Positions 8,647 through 17,219 of a stretch of 64,000 bases of DNA are shown here, piece after piece; within the stretch, counting starts at the first letter, position 1; each line of letters starts with the position of its first letter. The notes below the pieces were generated by a model that was given only the letters and a program-made list of their open reading frames with translations, made no database searches and was not told the DNA's origin. Source of the stretch: a bacterium (GTDB lineage: Bacteria; Babelota; Babeliae; Babelales; Vermiphilaceae). Both the position numbers and the translations under genes were made by a program. The stretch covers positions 1 to 64,000 of the forward strand of contig JAJYDS010000002.1 of assembly GCA_021777215.1 (NCBI GenBank), in the 5' to 3' direction.

Positions 8647-9180
8647 ATGAATAAACTATACGTAAGTCTCAGCTTACTCTGTGCGTTATTTTATTTGGGT
8701 ACCAAAGCGGATGATTTATTAAATACCGGTTCAATATCTGATCCTGGTTATTGTTCTCCATATATTGTCACCTGTAATGATGGAACGCAGTTTATGGGCA
8801 AGGCGGTATCTCGTGAGGATCGTCTGGGAAAATCGGGTGCACGGCAGTGTGATTTTGTAAGTCCTGGTAAGGGAGGGGCTACTCCGCGGATGAAGCATAC
8901 AAGGCGCCATGTGAAGGATATAACGCGTCCGGAAGTTTGGGCGGGGGCGGTCTGTTTTGGGCATGAGGGAATAAAAACGACGCAGCAACCATTTTTCAAT
9001 TCCTATAGTCGATTGCTTCCTCTGATTAATGCTGAAGAAAACAAAAACTCCGGTGTGTATCGTGCTATCATGGAAAAAAATCGTGAAGGACGGTATGATG
9101 CGCAGGCTGCCTATGACGAATTTTTGCGTCTTAAAGTCGAAGAGTATTATATGCCGATTGCGCCTGTGGTAGGCAAGTAA
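8647..9180 (+). CDS. Small secreted protein, unknown
   Basis: 177 residues, second gene of the cassette. A signal peptide (L-Y-V-S-L-S-L-L-C-A-L-F-Y-L-G-T-K-A) is followed by a Cys-containing N-terminal part (C-S-P-Y-I-V-T-C-N-D-G) and a mixed-charge body ending in a helical segment (Y-D-A-Q-A-A-Y-D-E-F-L-R-L-K-V-E-E-Y-Y). An AAAAAGGGG sequence precedes the ATG. No domain recognised. It follows the WCA gene by 68 bases, with a hairpin of arms AGTCAAA/TTTGACT (8599-8617) between them that could attenuate or stabilise the message. Because of the shared direction and secretion signals I infer a related role. Confidence 0.75.
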   Translation: MNKLYVSLSLLCALFYLGTKADDLLNTGSISDPGYCSPYIVTCNDGTQFMGKAVSREDRLGKSGARQCDFVSPGKGGATPRMKHTRRHVKDITRPEVWAGAVCFGHEGIKTTQQPFFNSYSRLLPLINAEENKNSGVYRAIMEKNREGRYDAQAAYDEFLRLKVEEYYMPIAPVVGK

Positions 9181-9203
9181 TGAGGTAAAAAGGAGAGTGC
9201 CAG

Positions 9204-9719
9204 ATGAATAAACGTTTGTTGTTGATTGTAAGATTGGCCGCATGTGGAATGTTTTTTGCTGCCCAGGCAGTAACGCTTCGCGTGTGTAATGAGACTAAGG
9301 ATGAGGATCTTTATATTACGGTCTATTGGAGAATGCCCGGAAAAACGGGGATGGATTTTCTTACCCGTGAATCTTCTGCTACTGGTAAGACCTTTTTATC
9401 GAGCAAGTGTAGAATATTTGGGCCGGTGCCTGAAATATCTTCTGTTGCCTGGTTCACCAAGTCTCAGTGGAATCGGCTCCCCAAAGATGCACAAAAAATA
9501 CTCAAAGACAGCTCTAAAGTCTCGGGTGATGCTACTTCTTATAAGGTTAAATCACGAAATATTGTTTGGTACAAACTTGATTTGAGTGGTTTTGGGGCAG
9601 ATAACATACGGCAGCTTTCCTTATCCAAAGACAAAAAGGGTACTGTTTTTGTTAAAGAAGATACGACGTTGTCTGAAGTAGTATCAAAAAAACTCTCACG
9701 TGATACTGACGAAGATTAG
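9204..9719 (+). CDS. Small secreted protein, unknown
   Basis: 171 residues, third gene of the cassette, 23 bases after the previous stop with AAGGAGAG upstream of the ATG. Signal peptide L-L-L-I-V-R-L-A-A-C-G-M-F-F-A-A-Q-A, then a predicted beta-rich body starting V-T-L-R-V-C-N-E-T, rich in Lys and Ser, and an acidic end (D-T-D-E-D). The first mature strand pattern resembles a small beta-sandwich, but I recognise no family. Probably co-transcribed with the two genes before it. Confidence 0.75.
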   Translation: MNKRLLLIVRLAACGMFFAAQAVTLRVCNETKDEDLYITVYWRMPGKTGMDFLTRESSATGKTFLSSKCRIFGPVPEISSVAWFTKSQWNRLPKDAQKILKDSSKVSGDATSYKVKSRNIVWYKLDLSGFGADNIRQLSLSKDKKGTVFVKEDTTLSEVVSKKLSRDTDED

Positions 9720-9804
9720 TTAGGAGCACGGGGGCTGAGCTTCTCTGTTCTCACTTGTCTTATAACATTCAAAACAAGGGTAGGTGTGTACTGTTGACTC
9801 GGTC

Positions 9805-11460
9805 CTAGTACGTAAAGCCGCCCTTGAGCCATAGTTCCCACTGACTTAAGGTGTTCTTATAAGGGTGGAATGTACTATCTCTATTCATACCTTCAATTTC
9901 TATATCGCCACCTATGCCAAAAAAGGGCACGTAGGCGCGTTTTGCTCCTGAGTGTTTTGTTTCAAATCCATAGCCAAGGTATGCAAAGAATTTATGGGTG
10001 AGCGCCTTTGGAGAGGCTGCTGAGTTGGGATTGAGTGATTGCACAAAAACGGGAGAAGATCGATCGGCTACAAATTCTTGATTTTCAAACAGGTTGCCGT
10101 GGATGGTAGCGTGGCTTTGAGTTTCTTGTGTGGCAGGTGCGGCGACATTTTGGATGCCCTTGAGGGCATAGGTATTGGATGGTATGGCGCCACAAATGCT
10201 AATTCTTTCTCTGCTTCTGAACCAGCCATTGTAACCAACATCACAGACAAAGCCATTATAGGTGTACCCGAACATCGCGGCTAAATCGGCTTGAAAATCG
10301 ACACTCACGTCACAACGGCGTGTGGTGATATTGACCGCGGGGATCAAATTGTTGGTATAGGTGCCACTTTCACCAAATTCCTTCAGAAGTATGTAGCGGC
10401 TACAGAAGTTTTGCCTACAGCAGCTGTCGCTATTGCAGCTGCTTTGGTTGGTAAAGCAGGGCGTTCCACAGGGCGATGGTGCGCAGCAAGGAGCACAGCA
10501 TCGATCAATGGTGCAGCCGGTGGTTGATGCGCAAAAATCGAACGAACGACATTGATGCGATGTGAATTGATGGGTGAGATTCAGATCGACAAAGAACGAG
10601 AGTTCTTGTTCTCCATCTTTTTCCCAAATGAGCGCATGTCCGGTAAAACCGACGCCCAATTCTGGATGTTTGCCATTACCAACAACTGGCTCAAAGAGAT
10701 ATTCTCCTGTAGGTCGTGTACCAGCGGGTATACTACCGCGCAGATTGAGGCCCGCATGTCCGTTATATTGATTTACAAAATTCCAGCCAGCTGCCCATTG
10801 TATCTCAGCAAAGCCTCCTTTTGTTTGCTTGCCGCATATTTTTCCTGCGGCAAGAGGACTTTTCATTTGACCAAACGTGGTGGTTCCTTGCATAGCTTTT
10901 GTGAATGAATTTGCTCCAGGATAGACCGCGCCGGTGTCCATATAGCCAGCGGGAAAGATTGTTTGAGTGCTGGTGACTTGTTCATCAAGGCCCAAACTCC
11001 ACTGCGTCCAGACTCCCGGTACGTGCGCTCGTACATACCAGTTTCCGCGTCCAAGATAGAAGTTAAAATCGACCAAAGCATTGCGAATCATTGGTTCAAT
11101 ATGCACGATGCTATGAAAGGTTGAACTGAGCCCAAAATAATCGGCAAGCCAGTCATTGGGTCCGCGGGTGAGTACTTGGCTGCCAGAAACTTGGAGTACA
11201 TTGGTACCAAAAAGTGATTGTGCAATACGTTCAGATCGTACCGATTGTGTGTAAACCGGGTTTGCGGTAAAGGCTCCGTATAATTCATGTTGATCACTTT
11301 TGTTAATATAAGGATGCCAACCAGTTAATTCGCGTGCGGCATCAACGCTTTGCGATCGCGGCATAAAAAATGAATACCCAACGAGATCAAATGCGTGTGC
11401 TAATCGTGGACAGAGTAATAGCGGCGGGAGTAAAACAGCATATTTTTTTACTACGTTCAT
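9805..11460 (-). CDS. Array barrel protein, copy 1 (leftmost)
   Basis: 551 residues from ATG 11460, chosen because GGAGAG lies just upstream and a signal peptide (Y-A-V-L-L-P-P-L-L-L-C-P-R-L-A-H-A) follows at once; the in-frame extension to 11538 lacks both. Family motifs present include R-S-Q-S-V-D-A-A-R-E-L-T-G-W and D-W-L-A-D-Y-F-G-L. Directly after the L-T-H-Q-F strand it has a cysteine-rich insert (13 Cys, several as CC pairs with Pro), in a different place from the Cys clusters of other copies. It ends K-G-G-F-T-Y, Tyr instead of Phe. It also lacks the Cys cluster before the last strand, so it is one of the more divergent members. Confidence 0.85.
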   Translation of the reverse strand: MNVVKKYAVLLPPLLLCPRLAHAFDLVGYSFFMPRSQSVDAARELTGWHPYINKSDQHELYGAFTANPVYTQSVRSERIAQSLFGTNVLQVSGSQVLTRGPNDWLADYFGLSSTFHSIVHIEPMIRNALVDFNFYLGRGNWYVRAHVPGVWTQWSLGLDEQVTSTQTIFPAGYMDTGAVYPGANSFTKAMQGTTTFGQMKSPLAAGKICGKQTKGGFAEIQWAAGWNFVNQYNGHAGLNLRGSIPAGTRPTGEYLFEPVVGNGKHPELGVGFTGHALIWEKDGEQELSFFVDLNLTHQFTSHQCRSFDFCASTTGCTIDRCCAPCCAPSPCGTPCFTNQSSCNSDSCCRQNFCSRYILLKEFGESGTYTNNLIPAVNITTRRCDVSVDFQADLAAMFGYTYNGFVCDVGYNGWFRSRERISICGAIPSNTYALKGIQNVAAPATQETQSHATIHGNLFENQEFVADRSSPVFVQSLNPNSAASPKALTHKFFAYLGYGFETKHSGAKRAYVPFFGIGGDIEIEGMNRDSTFHPYKNTLSQWELWLKGGFTY

Positions 11461-11572
11461 ACCCACTCTCCTTTTTGGTGATGCATGTGAGTGCTTTTCT
11501 GTGCCTAAAGATAGCACGGTTGGTTGTGGTCGGTACAAGAGTTTTTATAAAAAATGAGTTAACCCTGTTTTT

Positions 11573-13303
11573 TTACCTGAAAGTGAGAGATGCTTTCAGC
11601 CAAACGCCCCAATATGATAACGCACTGTTTAAAATCACCTCTTCTTTTTTGCATGCGGTATAGTGCCGCATACCAAATTCAATCTCAGCGCCGAAGCCGA
11701 GGGTGCCATTGAGGTTTTCTGATTGCCAGGTGTGCGCCATCTGACTAAATATTCGATTGGCAAAGCCATGCGAACGGGCGCTATTGATGTCTATATCATC
11801 ATTACTTAAAAAAACGGGTTGAATTGAGGTGTTAATAAAGGGTGCGCCGACTACAGGTGAGGTAAGTAATGGGATGACATTGTTTACAAAGGCCTGTTGC
11901 GGATTATCAATGCCGGAGTTCTGTGCATCGCCATTGTTATTGCTCCTGTTTATAGTTGCAGTTGATTGTGTTGCTGAGAGTGCGACGGGCGTTGCGGTTC
12001 CTTGCTCAAAGCCATACAAATGGCTGTCTCCTTTAAGTGCCCATGTGCTTGGTTCCAAGTGCGTATCACACAAGCGAATTTTGTCGGGTGTGCATGCCCA
12101 GATACCATAGCCAAAGCTCCAACTGTCGCTCTCGTTTAAATAAGAAAAGAGAAAGGTGAAATCCATTTGTGCATTATTGCTTACATTAATATCGCAGGTT
12201 GTGAGATTGGCTACCGGGGTAAAAACTTGTTTAAATTGTTCCTGGATTGGGTCAGAGCCGACTGGTCCTGATAAGCCGCCAAGGACGGGCTTTCCCATTT
12301 TTTGGGCGAGCATATACCGACTATTAGGTCGTCCCTTTAAATCAAATGAACGCCGTTGTTCCGTTTCAAATAAATGTACGGCATCAAACTGAATGTCAAA
12401 TCGTATAGCAGCATATTCATCGGGTTCTTGGTGCTGCCAATGCATACCCACACCGCCGCCCAATTCTTTATGATGGCCATCACCGATAATAGGTTCAAAA
12501 AGATAATCAGCACGGGGACGATTTCCCATAGGGAATGAGCCGCGTGCATGGAGTTCAAAATGTCCGGTTGGGCTATTGTGGAGTAGATAACCCAGCACAA
12601 GTTGCATGTCTGAAAATGAGCTGTACGAGCGCTCGCAGGGACTCATGCGTGCATACACAAGCGGATGGAATTGTGCTCCAGATAGGTCGGGTGTGCCGCA
12701 GCCGCTGATAAAATTAGTAAACGAGGGGAGCAATGCTGCGCGGGGCGTTTGTGCGGGAGTGAAATAGCCGGCGGTATAGGCCTGCGTTCCTGGAGAAATA
12801 ACCGTTTCGGTGTACTTTAGATCCCAAATTGTTTTTACGATAGGAACATTGAGAGAAGCAAACAATCCCGGACGTATGCCATCAAGGCCTAAAAATAAAT
12901 AATTGTCGATGAGCTCATTGCGTACACGAGGACTAAAGAAGACGCAACTTTTAAAGTCGGTGGGCAAACCGAAATAATCGGCGAGCCAATCTGATTGTTT
13001 GCGATCGGGGATTGCGCTACCTGCGATGGTGAGCGTGCTTTGACATTTGATGATATCGGTGCCAAAGATACTTTGATTGATGCGTTCAGGTCTGAATGAT
13101 TTTGTGTATTCTGGGGTGCAAGAAAAAGTGGCATACCATTGTTGTGCATTGGGCAGATACAGGTGATACATATTTCCCAGCAAGGTGCGTGCGGTATTGA
13201 AGCTTTGCGAGTGAATGGGAATAAACGTGGTCGTTGGGCACTGAGTAGCGCTTAATACGGTAAAGCTCATACTGGTAAAAATGGAGAGTGCGCGTTTGAT
13301 CAT
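11573..13303 (-). CDS. Array barrel protein, copy 2
   Basis: 576 residues; AGGACC precedes the ATG. Signal peptide A-L-S-I-F-T-S-M-S-F-T-V-L-S-A. Family motifs are present but relaxed: H-S-Q-S-F-N-T-A-R-T-L-L-G near the mature start, P-E-Y-T-K-S-F-R-P-E-R-I, D-W-L-A-D-Y-F-G-L-P. It is nearly free of cysteine clusters, unlike most of the array. The end, V-W-L-K-A-S-L-T-F-R, places Arg after the usual terminal Phe, an atypical barrel C-terminus that could weaken BamA recognition or mark a changed stop codon. Confidence 0.85.
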   Translation of the reverse strand: MIKRALSIFTSMSFTVLSATQCPTTTFIPIHSQSFNTARTLLGNMYHLYLPNAQQWYATFSCTPEYTKSFRPERINQSIFGTDIIKCQSTLTIAGSAIPDRKQSDWLADYFGLPTDFKSCVFFSPRVRNELIDNYLFLGLDGIRPGLFASLNVPIVKTIWDLKYTETVISPGTQAYTAGYFTPAQTPRAALLPSFTNFISGCGTPDLSGAQFHPLVYARMSPCERSYSSFSDMQLVLGYLLHNSPTGHFELHARGSFPMGNRPRADYLFEPIIGDGHHKELGGGVGMHWQHQEPDEYAAIRFDIQFDAVHLFETEQRRSFDLKGRPNSRYMLAQKMGKPVLGGLSGPVGSDPIQEQFKQVFTPVANLTTCDINVSNNAQMDFTFLFSYLNESDSWSFGYGIWACTPDKIRLCDTHLEPSTWALKGDSHLYGFEQGTATPVALSATQSTATINRSNNNGDAQNSGIDNPQQAFVNNVIPLLTSPVVGAPFINTSIQPVFLSNDDIDINSARSHGFANRIFSQMAHTWQSENLNGTLGFGAEIEFGMRHYTACKKEEVILNSALSYWGVWLKASLTFR

Positions 13304-13353
13304 GTGGCGGTCCTATCACTAGGGGGGCTTTTAGCTCTGAGACAATGTAACTG

Positions 13354-13383
13354 TTCACGCTCAGTCATAATACTGAGCGTGAA
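13354..13383 (-). terminator. Strong hairpin after array copy 3
   Basis: A perfect 12-bp stem (TTCACGCTCAGT/ACTGAGCGTGAA) with a six-base loop. There is no clear T run on either side, so it may be a processing or mRNA-stabilising hairpin, not a classical terminator. Confidence 0.5.
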
Positions 13384-13468
13384 TGAGTCTCTATTTTATC
13401 GCACATTGTTTTTCTAGGCTACTGTTAAACGAGCCAAAAGAACGGGTGCTTTGCATTTTTTACTTTGG

Positions 13469-15313
13469 TTAAAATGCTATGCCGCCTTTAATCCAGAAAC
13501 TCCATTGGGAAACGGACGTGTTAATGCAGGGGCAATCACATGGCTTTGTACAGCTTTTTTTGCAACAATCATTGGTTAACTGTTTATTGCCAGTACCGAA
13601 TTCTGCTTCGCCACCAAAGCCAAGATAAGGTATCCATCCTTGCTTTGCATCCCAGGTATACATGAAGTTAGTTAAAATTTTATGTGAAGCGCCATGGGTG
13701 CGTGCATCATTCAGGTGTATGTCTGTTGGGGCTAAGTATACTGGTGGCACCGAGCTGTGTGTTTGTCCTGATAAAAATCCAAAGCCGCCCAGCACTGCCG
13801 GGTTTCCCGCACTGCTGGAGGTTGCCAACTCAGGTGAGTCAATACCAGGATTGGTGTAAAAATCTACTGCAGGCATATTGGTGCCGCGGTGAATGGTGGC
13901 ATCACTTTGTGTTGCTGCTAAACGGACAGGAGTAAGACCGGGAGTATCTTCTAATCCTATGACAAAGGCATCGCCTTTGAGCGCCCAGACGTTAGGCATG
14001 TTTTCAATTTCGCTGGCAAAAGCGCAGGTGAGAGAAATGTTATCGCATGTTCTTCCCCAGAAGCTATAACCAAGATCCCAAGTAAAGCGCTCATTTTGGT
14101 AGGTGAGCATAGCCAAACATTCTGCCTGTAGGCCAATGCTCACGTCTACATCGATAGTATTGAGGTTTGCCAGTGGTATAAAGACATTGGCAAATTCAAC
14201 CGGAGGAAAGGGTGGCGTTGCAGTAGGATTGAGGTGTGGCACACTGTTTGTATTGGTTCCTAATTTTTGTGCGAGCATGTAGCGGCTTAATGGTTTGCCA
14301 TGTAGATCAAAAGTACGACGTTGGTGAGCTTTAAATAAGTGGACGGCAACTATATCGCCAAAGAGAGTGAGTGTTTGTTCGGTGTCACCCAGCTGCCAGG
14401 TATAATGGCCATTTGTTTCACCGCCAAATGTCCAATGATGGCCATTGCCGATTACTGGTTCAAAAAGATAGTCGCCCCAGGGAGTATTGCCTGTTGGCGC
14501 GCTCGTGCATGCTGCTATACCAAGATGATACCGTTCATCATCTTGCTGTAAAAAGTTCCAACCGGCAGTGAAGGTTAATTCAGCGATGCGTGTTTTAGTG
14601 TGGCGATGGGTATCCATTTTTGCTTTGTTTAATTCTTTAAACATAATGCGCGGCTGTGACGATGTTGCAGAACAGTCAAAAATCAGTGGTGCGCAGCATC
14701 CGGAGGCAAATTGGGTGAAGCTTGAGAGTAAATTTTTTATCGGCAGTGGTTCAGGTCCGAAATAACCGCCTGGAGATTCAGCAATGCCGTGGTTTATAAT
14801 TTCTTCGCTCATACCCAAGTTCCAGCGCGTATATATTAGCGGTGCTTGGATGCTACAATAGAGGCCATGTGCAATATCATCCAAACCTTGAAACCAGTTG
14901 AAATCAAATGTCATGGCATCAAAATTGGGCCTGAAAAAAACACGGCTTTTAAAATCGATGGGTAATCCGAAATAATCAGCAAGAAGATCTTTTTCTCCAC
15001 GATTGGGGGACTGACTGCCGGATATTTGTATGCCCGCGCAGTTACTATTCATGATGAGTGCATCATCGCCAAATAAACATTGAGCGATGCGTTGCGGCCT
15101 GAAACTGCGAGTATAATCAATTGTTGTCCAAAGGGCTCCATACAGATCATCGCTGGCAAGATTTATTTTATTGGTAACGCCTGCATATTTTCTTGCGGCA
15201 TTAAAACCTTGTGAGCGGATGCTGAAATACGGCGCTATCTCATCGAGCGCGTTTACGAGCGACGACGTTGCCAGTAGCGCGCAGATAAGAGCTTTTGAAT
15301 TACAATGCTTCAT
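13469..15313 (-). CDS. Array barrel protein, copy 3
   Basis: 614 residues; AAGGAG lies upstream of ATG 15313. The signal peptide ends L-V-N-A, followed by L-D-E-I-A-P-Y-F-S-I-R-S-Q-G-F-N-A-A-R. It has the family strands D-L-L-A-D-Y-F-G-L-P and L-F-E-P-V-I-G-N-G-H-H-W-T-F-G-G. A Cys cluster (C-C-K-K-S-C-T-K-P-C-D-C-P-C) immediately precedes the last strand Q-W-S-F-W-I-K-G-G-I-A-F. A long loop after the T-R-W-N-L strand (C-C-A-P-L-I-F-D-C) and a Pro-rich loop after S-R-Y-M-L-A-Q-K account for its extra length. A 12-bp hairpin lies about 90 bases after its stop. Confidence 0.87.
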   Translation of the reverse strand: MKHCNSKALICALLATSSLVNALDEIAPYFSIRSQGFNAARKYAGVTNKINLASDDLYGALWTTIDYTRSFRPQRIAQCLFGDDALIMNSNCAGIQISGSQSPNRGEKDLLADYFGLPIDFKSRVFFRPNFDAMTFDFNWFQGLDDIAHGLYCSIQAPLIYTRWNLGMSEEIINHGIAESPGGYFGPEPLPIKNLLSSFTQFASGCCAPLIFDCSATSSQPRIMFKELNKAKMDTHRHTKTRIAELTFTAGWNFLQQDDERYHLGIAACTSAPTGNTPWGDYLFEPVIGNGHHWTFGGETNGHYTWQLGDTEQTLTLFGDIVAVHLFKAHQRRTFDLHGKPLSRYMLAQKLGTNTNSVPHLNPTATPPFPPVEFANVFIPLANLNTIDVDVSIGLQAECLAMLTYQNERFTWDLGYSFWGRTCDNISLTCAFASEIENMPNVWALKGDAFVIGLEDTPGLTPVRLAATQSDATIHRGTNMPAVDFYTNPGIDSPELATSSSAGNPAVLGGFGFLSGQTHSSVPPVYLAPTDIHLNDARTHGASHKILTNFMYTWDAKQGWIPYLGFGGEAEFGTGNKQLTNDCCKKSCTKPCDCPCINTSVSQWSFWIKGGIAF

Positions 15314-15481
15314 GGTGATACTCCTTTTTTATCAATGTATGCGAGAATTGCTGATCACTACATTAAATAAAAAAGTATAAATTGACAAGTCACCTGCGTG
15401 TATCTTTACACAAACAGGGATAAAGTCTTTTCTTGTCAGGCCTTCTCCCTACTTTCGTCTCGGTGCCTTTTTTTGATGTTC

Positions 15482-17143
15482 TTAAAAGGTAAATCCACCG
15501 GTTAGCCAAATACTCCACTGCCATGGCATACTGTTGTTACAGCATCGTTGTGCACAGGGCCGTGCGCAGCCAAGTGCGCAGCGATTGGTGCCAACTTCAT
15601 ATTCCATACCAATACCCAGATGTGGTAGCACGCGCGTATCAAGGTCGAGCCAGGTGTAGGCAAACTGAGTAAAAAATTTGTGCGACATGCCGCTGACCCG
15701 TGCCCCATTCACGTCGACATCGTTCTGGGTGAGTACTGTTTGCGTGTCATTGGTGCCGAGCGTATGAATAGTAGCATCGGTTCCCACTATGCGCCATGAG
15801 CCATTTTGTAATCCATGGAGCGTGCCGCCACGTATGCAGGGAGTAACGCAAGAAATTTTCTCACAACTGACTGCCCAAAAATTATAGCCAACATTCCACG
15901 TGAAGGTGTTGCTTGCATAGTTAAATAGCGCAGCAATATCCGCTTGTATCGGTACGCTTGCATGTACTTGTGCATAGGTGAGATTTGCAAGAGGGGTAAT
16001 ATTGATAGTGGGTGACCCGAGCGGCGCATCGATGGCAAGCATATAGCGGCTGAGAGGGCCCTGTTTTTTTAGATCAAAGACGCGGTGTTGCTGTGCAGCA
16101 AACAGATGGGTGACTTGTGCATCAAAGCAGAAAATTATTTCTTTATCTTCATAATCGCTGTGCCAGAGTCGTAGATTGCCGGTTATTCCTCCACCCATTT
16201 CCCAATGGCCCCCATTGCCCAGCACGGGCTCAAAGAGCATGATTCCCTCGGGGCGGTTTCCCGTCGGTGCCACGGCGCGCACGTAGAATCCTAATTGATG
16301 GCGATCATTGTTCACAAAATTCCAGCCACCATCAACGTGTATATCAGCGATTCCTGTTTTGCGGTCAGGCCAGGGACATATTTTACTTGCGCACAGGGGA
16401 TAGGATTTTCCTTCCGGATCGCCCAGTGCGGGATTTCGCGTTGGCGTTATACCGCAGCAGGAATAATCAAGAAAGCTTTGCACGAGATTCTGAGAGTTAT
16501 GCCAAATATCATGAAAGCCGCTGCCGCCAGCGGTAGGGGTAAGTACTTCGTCGGCGCCAATATCCCAGCGAGTGGTTGCCAGTGGTGCTTGTACGCGCAC
16601 GAAAAAGCCGTGATCAAAACCTATATACGTGCCGACATCAAAAGAAATAGTTTGAATGAGTGGATAAAAAAAGAGCGAACTTTTGAAATTGTCAGCCAGG
16701 TAGCCGTAATCAGCGAGCCAGTTTTTTTGCGGGTCGTCCATAGTGGTGTATGTACTGCCCACCACGCGGATAACCCTTTTTGTAGGCGCGAGAGTGGCAC
16801 AATCAACTTCTTTATAGAGCGTGTTGCCAAAAAGTGTATCAGCTATGGTGGTTGGTCGTAGGGTGCGCAGGTAGCTAGCGGTTATATAAAAAGAGCCATA
16901 GTATTCTTGTGTGGGGTCAAAAAAACGAACATCAGGGTAGAGCGAGCTGAGCATGCGAGCGGCGTTTTGGCCTTGTGAGCGTATTTGTAGATAGGGGGCT
17001 ACTTGACAGCAATCAGTAGCCAGGCTGGCGCTGCTAACGATGCTGATACCCAGAGCTATTTTTTTTATATATCGCATGCTGAGTGTTGTCGCTTGTGGTG
17101 TGTGAGTATGTTGGCGGCTTTCTTTTTTGTCTGATTGATTCAT
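15482..17143 (-). CDS. Array barrel protein, copy 4 (extended N-terminus)
   Basis: 553 residues from ATG 17143, which has AAGGGG upstream. The hydrophobic signal core (I-A-L-G-I-S-I-V-S-S-A-S-L-A) begins about 27 residues in, after a polar Lys/His/Thr-rich stretch. An internal ATG at 17077 would give a normal-length signal but has no ribosome-binding site. Mature protein starts D-C-C-Q-V-A-P-Y-L-Q-I-R-S-Q. The family strands and A-P-T-G-N-R-P-E-G loop are present. The pre-terminal Cys cluster is C-A-R-P-C-A-Q-R-C-C, and the protein ends W-S-I-W-L-T-G-G-F-T-F. Confidence 0.85.
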   Translation of the reverse strand: MNQSDKKESRQHTHTPQATTLSMRYIKKIALGISIVSSASLATDCCQVAPYLQIRSQGQNAARMLSSLYPDVRFFDPTQEYYGSFYITASYLRTLRPTTIADTLFGNTLYKEVDCATLAPTKRVIRVVGSTYTTMDDPQKNWLADYGYLADNFKSSLFFYPLIQTISFDVGTYIGFDHGFFVRVQAPLATTRWDIGADEVLTPTAGGSGFHDIWHNSQNLVQSFLDYSCCGITPTRNPALGDPEGKSYPLCASKICPWPDRKTGIADIHVDGGWNFVNNDRHQLGFYVRAVAPTGNRPEGIMLFEPVLGNGGHWEMGGGITGNLRLWHSDYEDKEIIFCFDAQVTHLFAAQQHRVFDLKKQGPLSRYMLAIDAPLGSPTINITPLANLTYAQVHASVPIQADIAALFNYASNTFTWNVGYNFWAVSCEKISCVTPCIRGGTLHGLQNGSWRIVGTDATIHTLGTNDTQTVLTQNDVDVNGARVSGMSHKFFTQFAYTWLDLDTRVLPHLGIGMEYEVGTNRCALGCARPCAQRCCNNSMPWQWSIWLTGGFTF

Positions 17144-17160
17144 ATGACCCCTTAGTACCA

Positions 17161-17191
17161 TGATGGCCCGGGGGAATCTCCCGAGCCATCA
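17161..17191 (-). terminator. Hairpin between array copies 5 and 4
   Basis: TGATGGCCCGGG (17161-17172) pairs with CCCGAGCCATCA (17180-17191) with one wobble position. It follows the stop of copy 5 in the direction of transcription and ends just before the ribosome-binding site of copy 4. It has no long T run, so termination may be partial. Confidence 0.5.
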
Positions 17192-17219
17192 TAGCGGTTA
17201 TGCATACACTTTTTTATGA

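Noticed and set aside
8647-9719. Toxin-antitoxin pair for the second and third cassette genes
   Set aside because: Both products carry signal peptides and exceed usual antitoxin size, and neither shows a known toxin motif.
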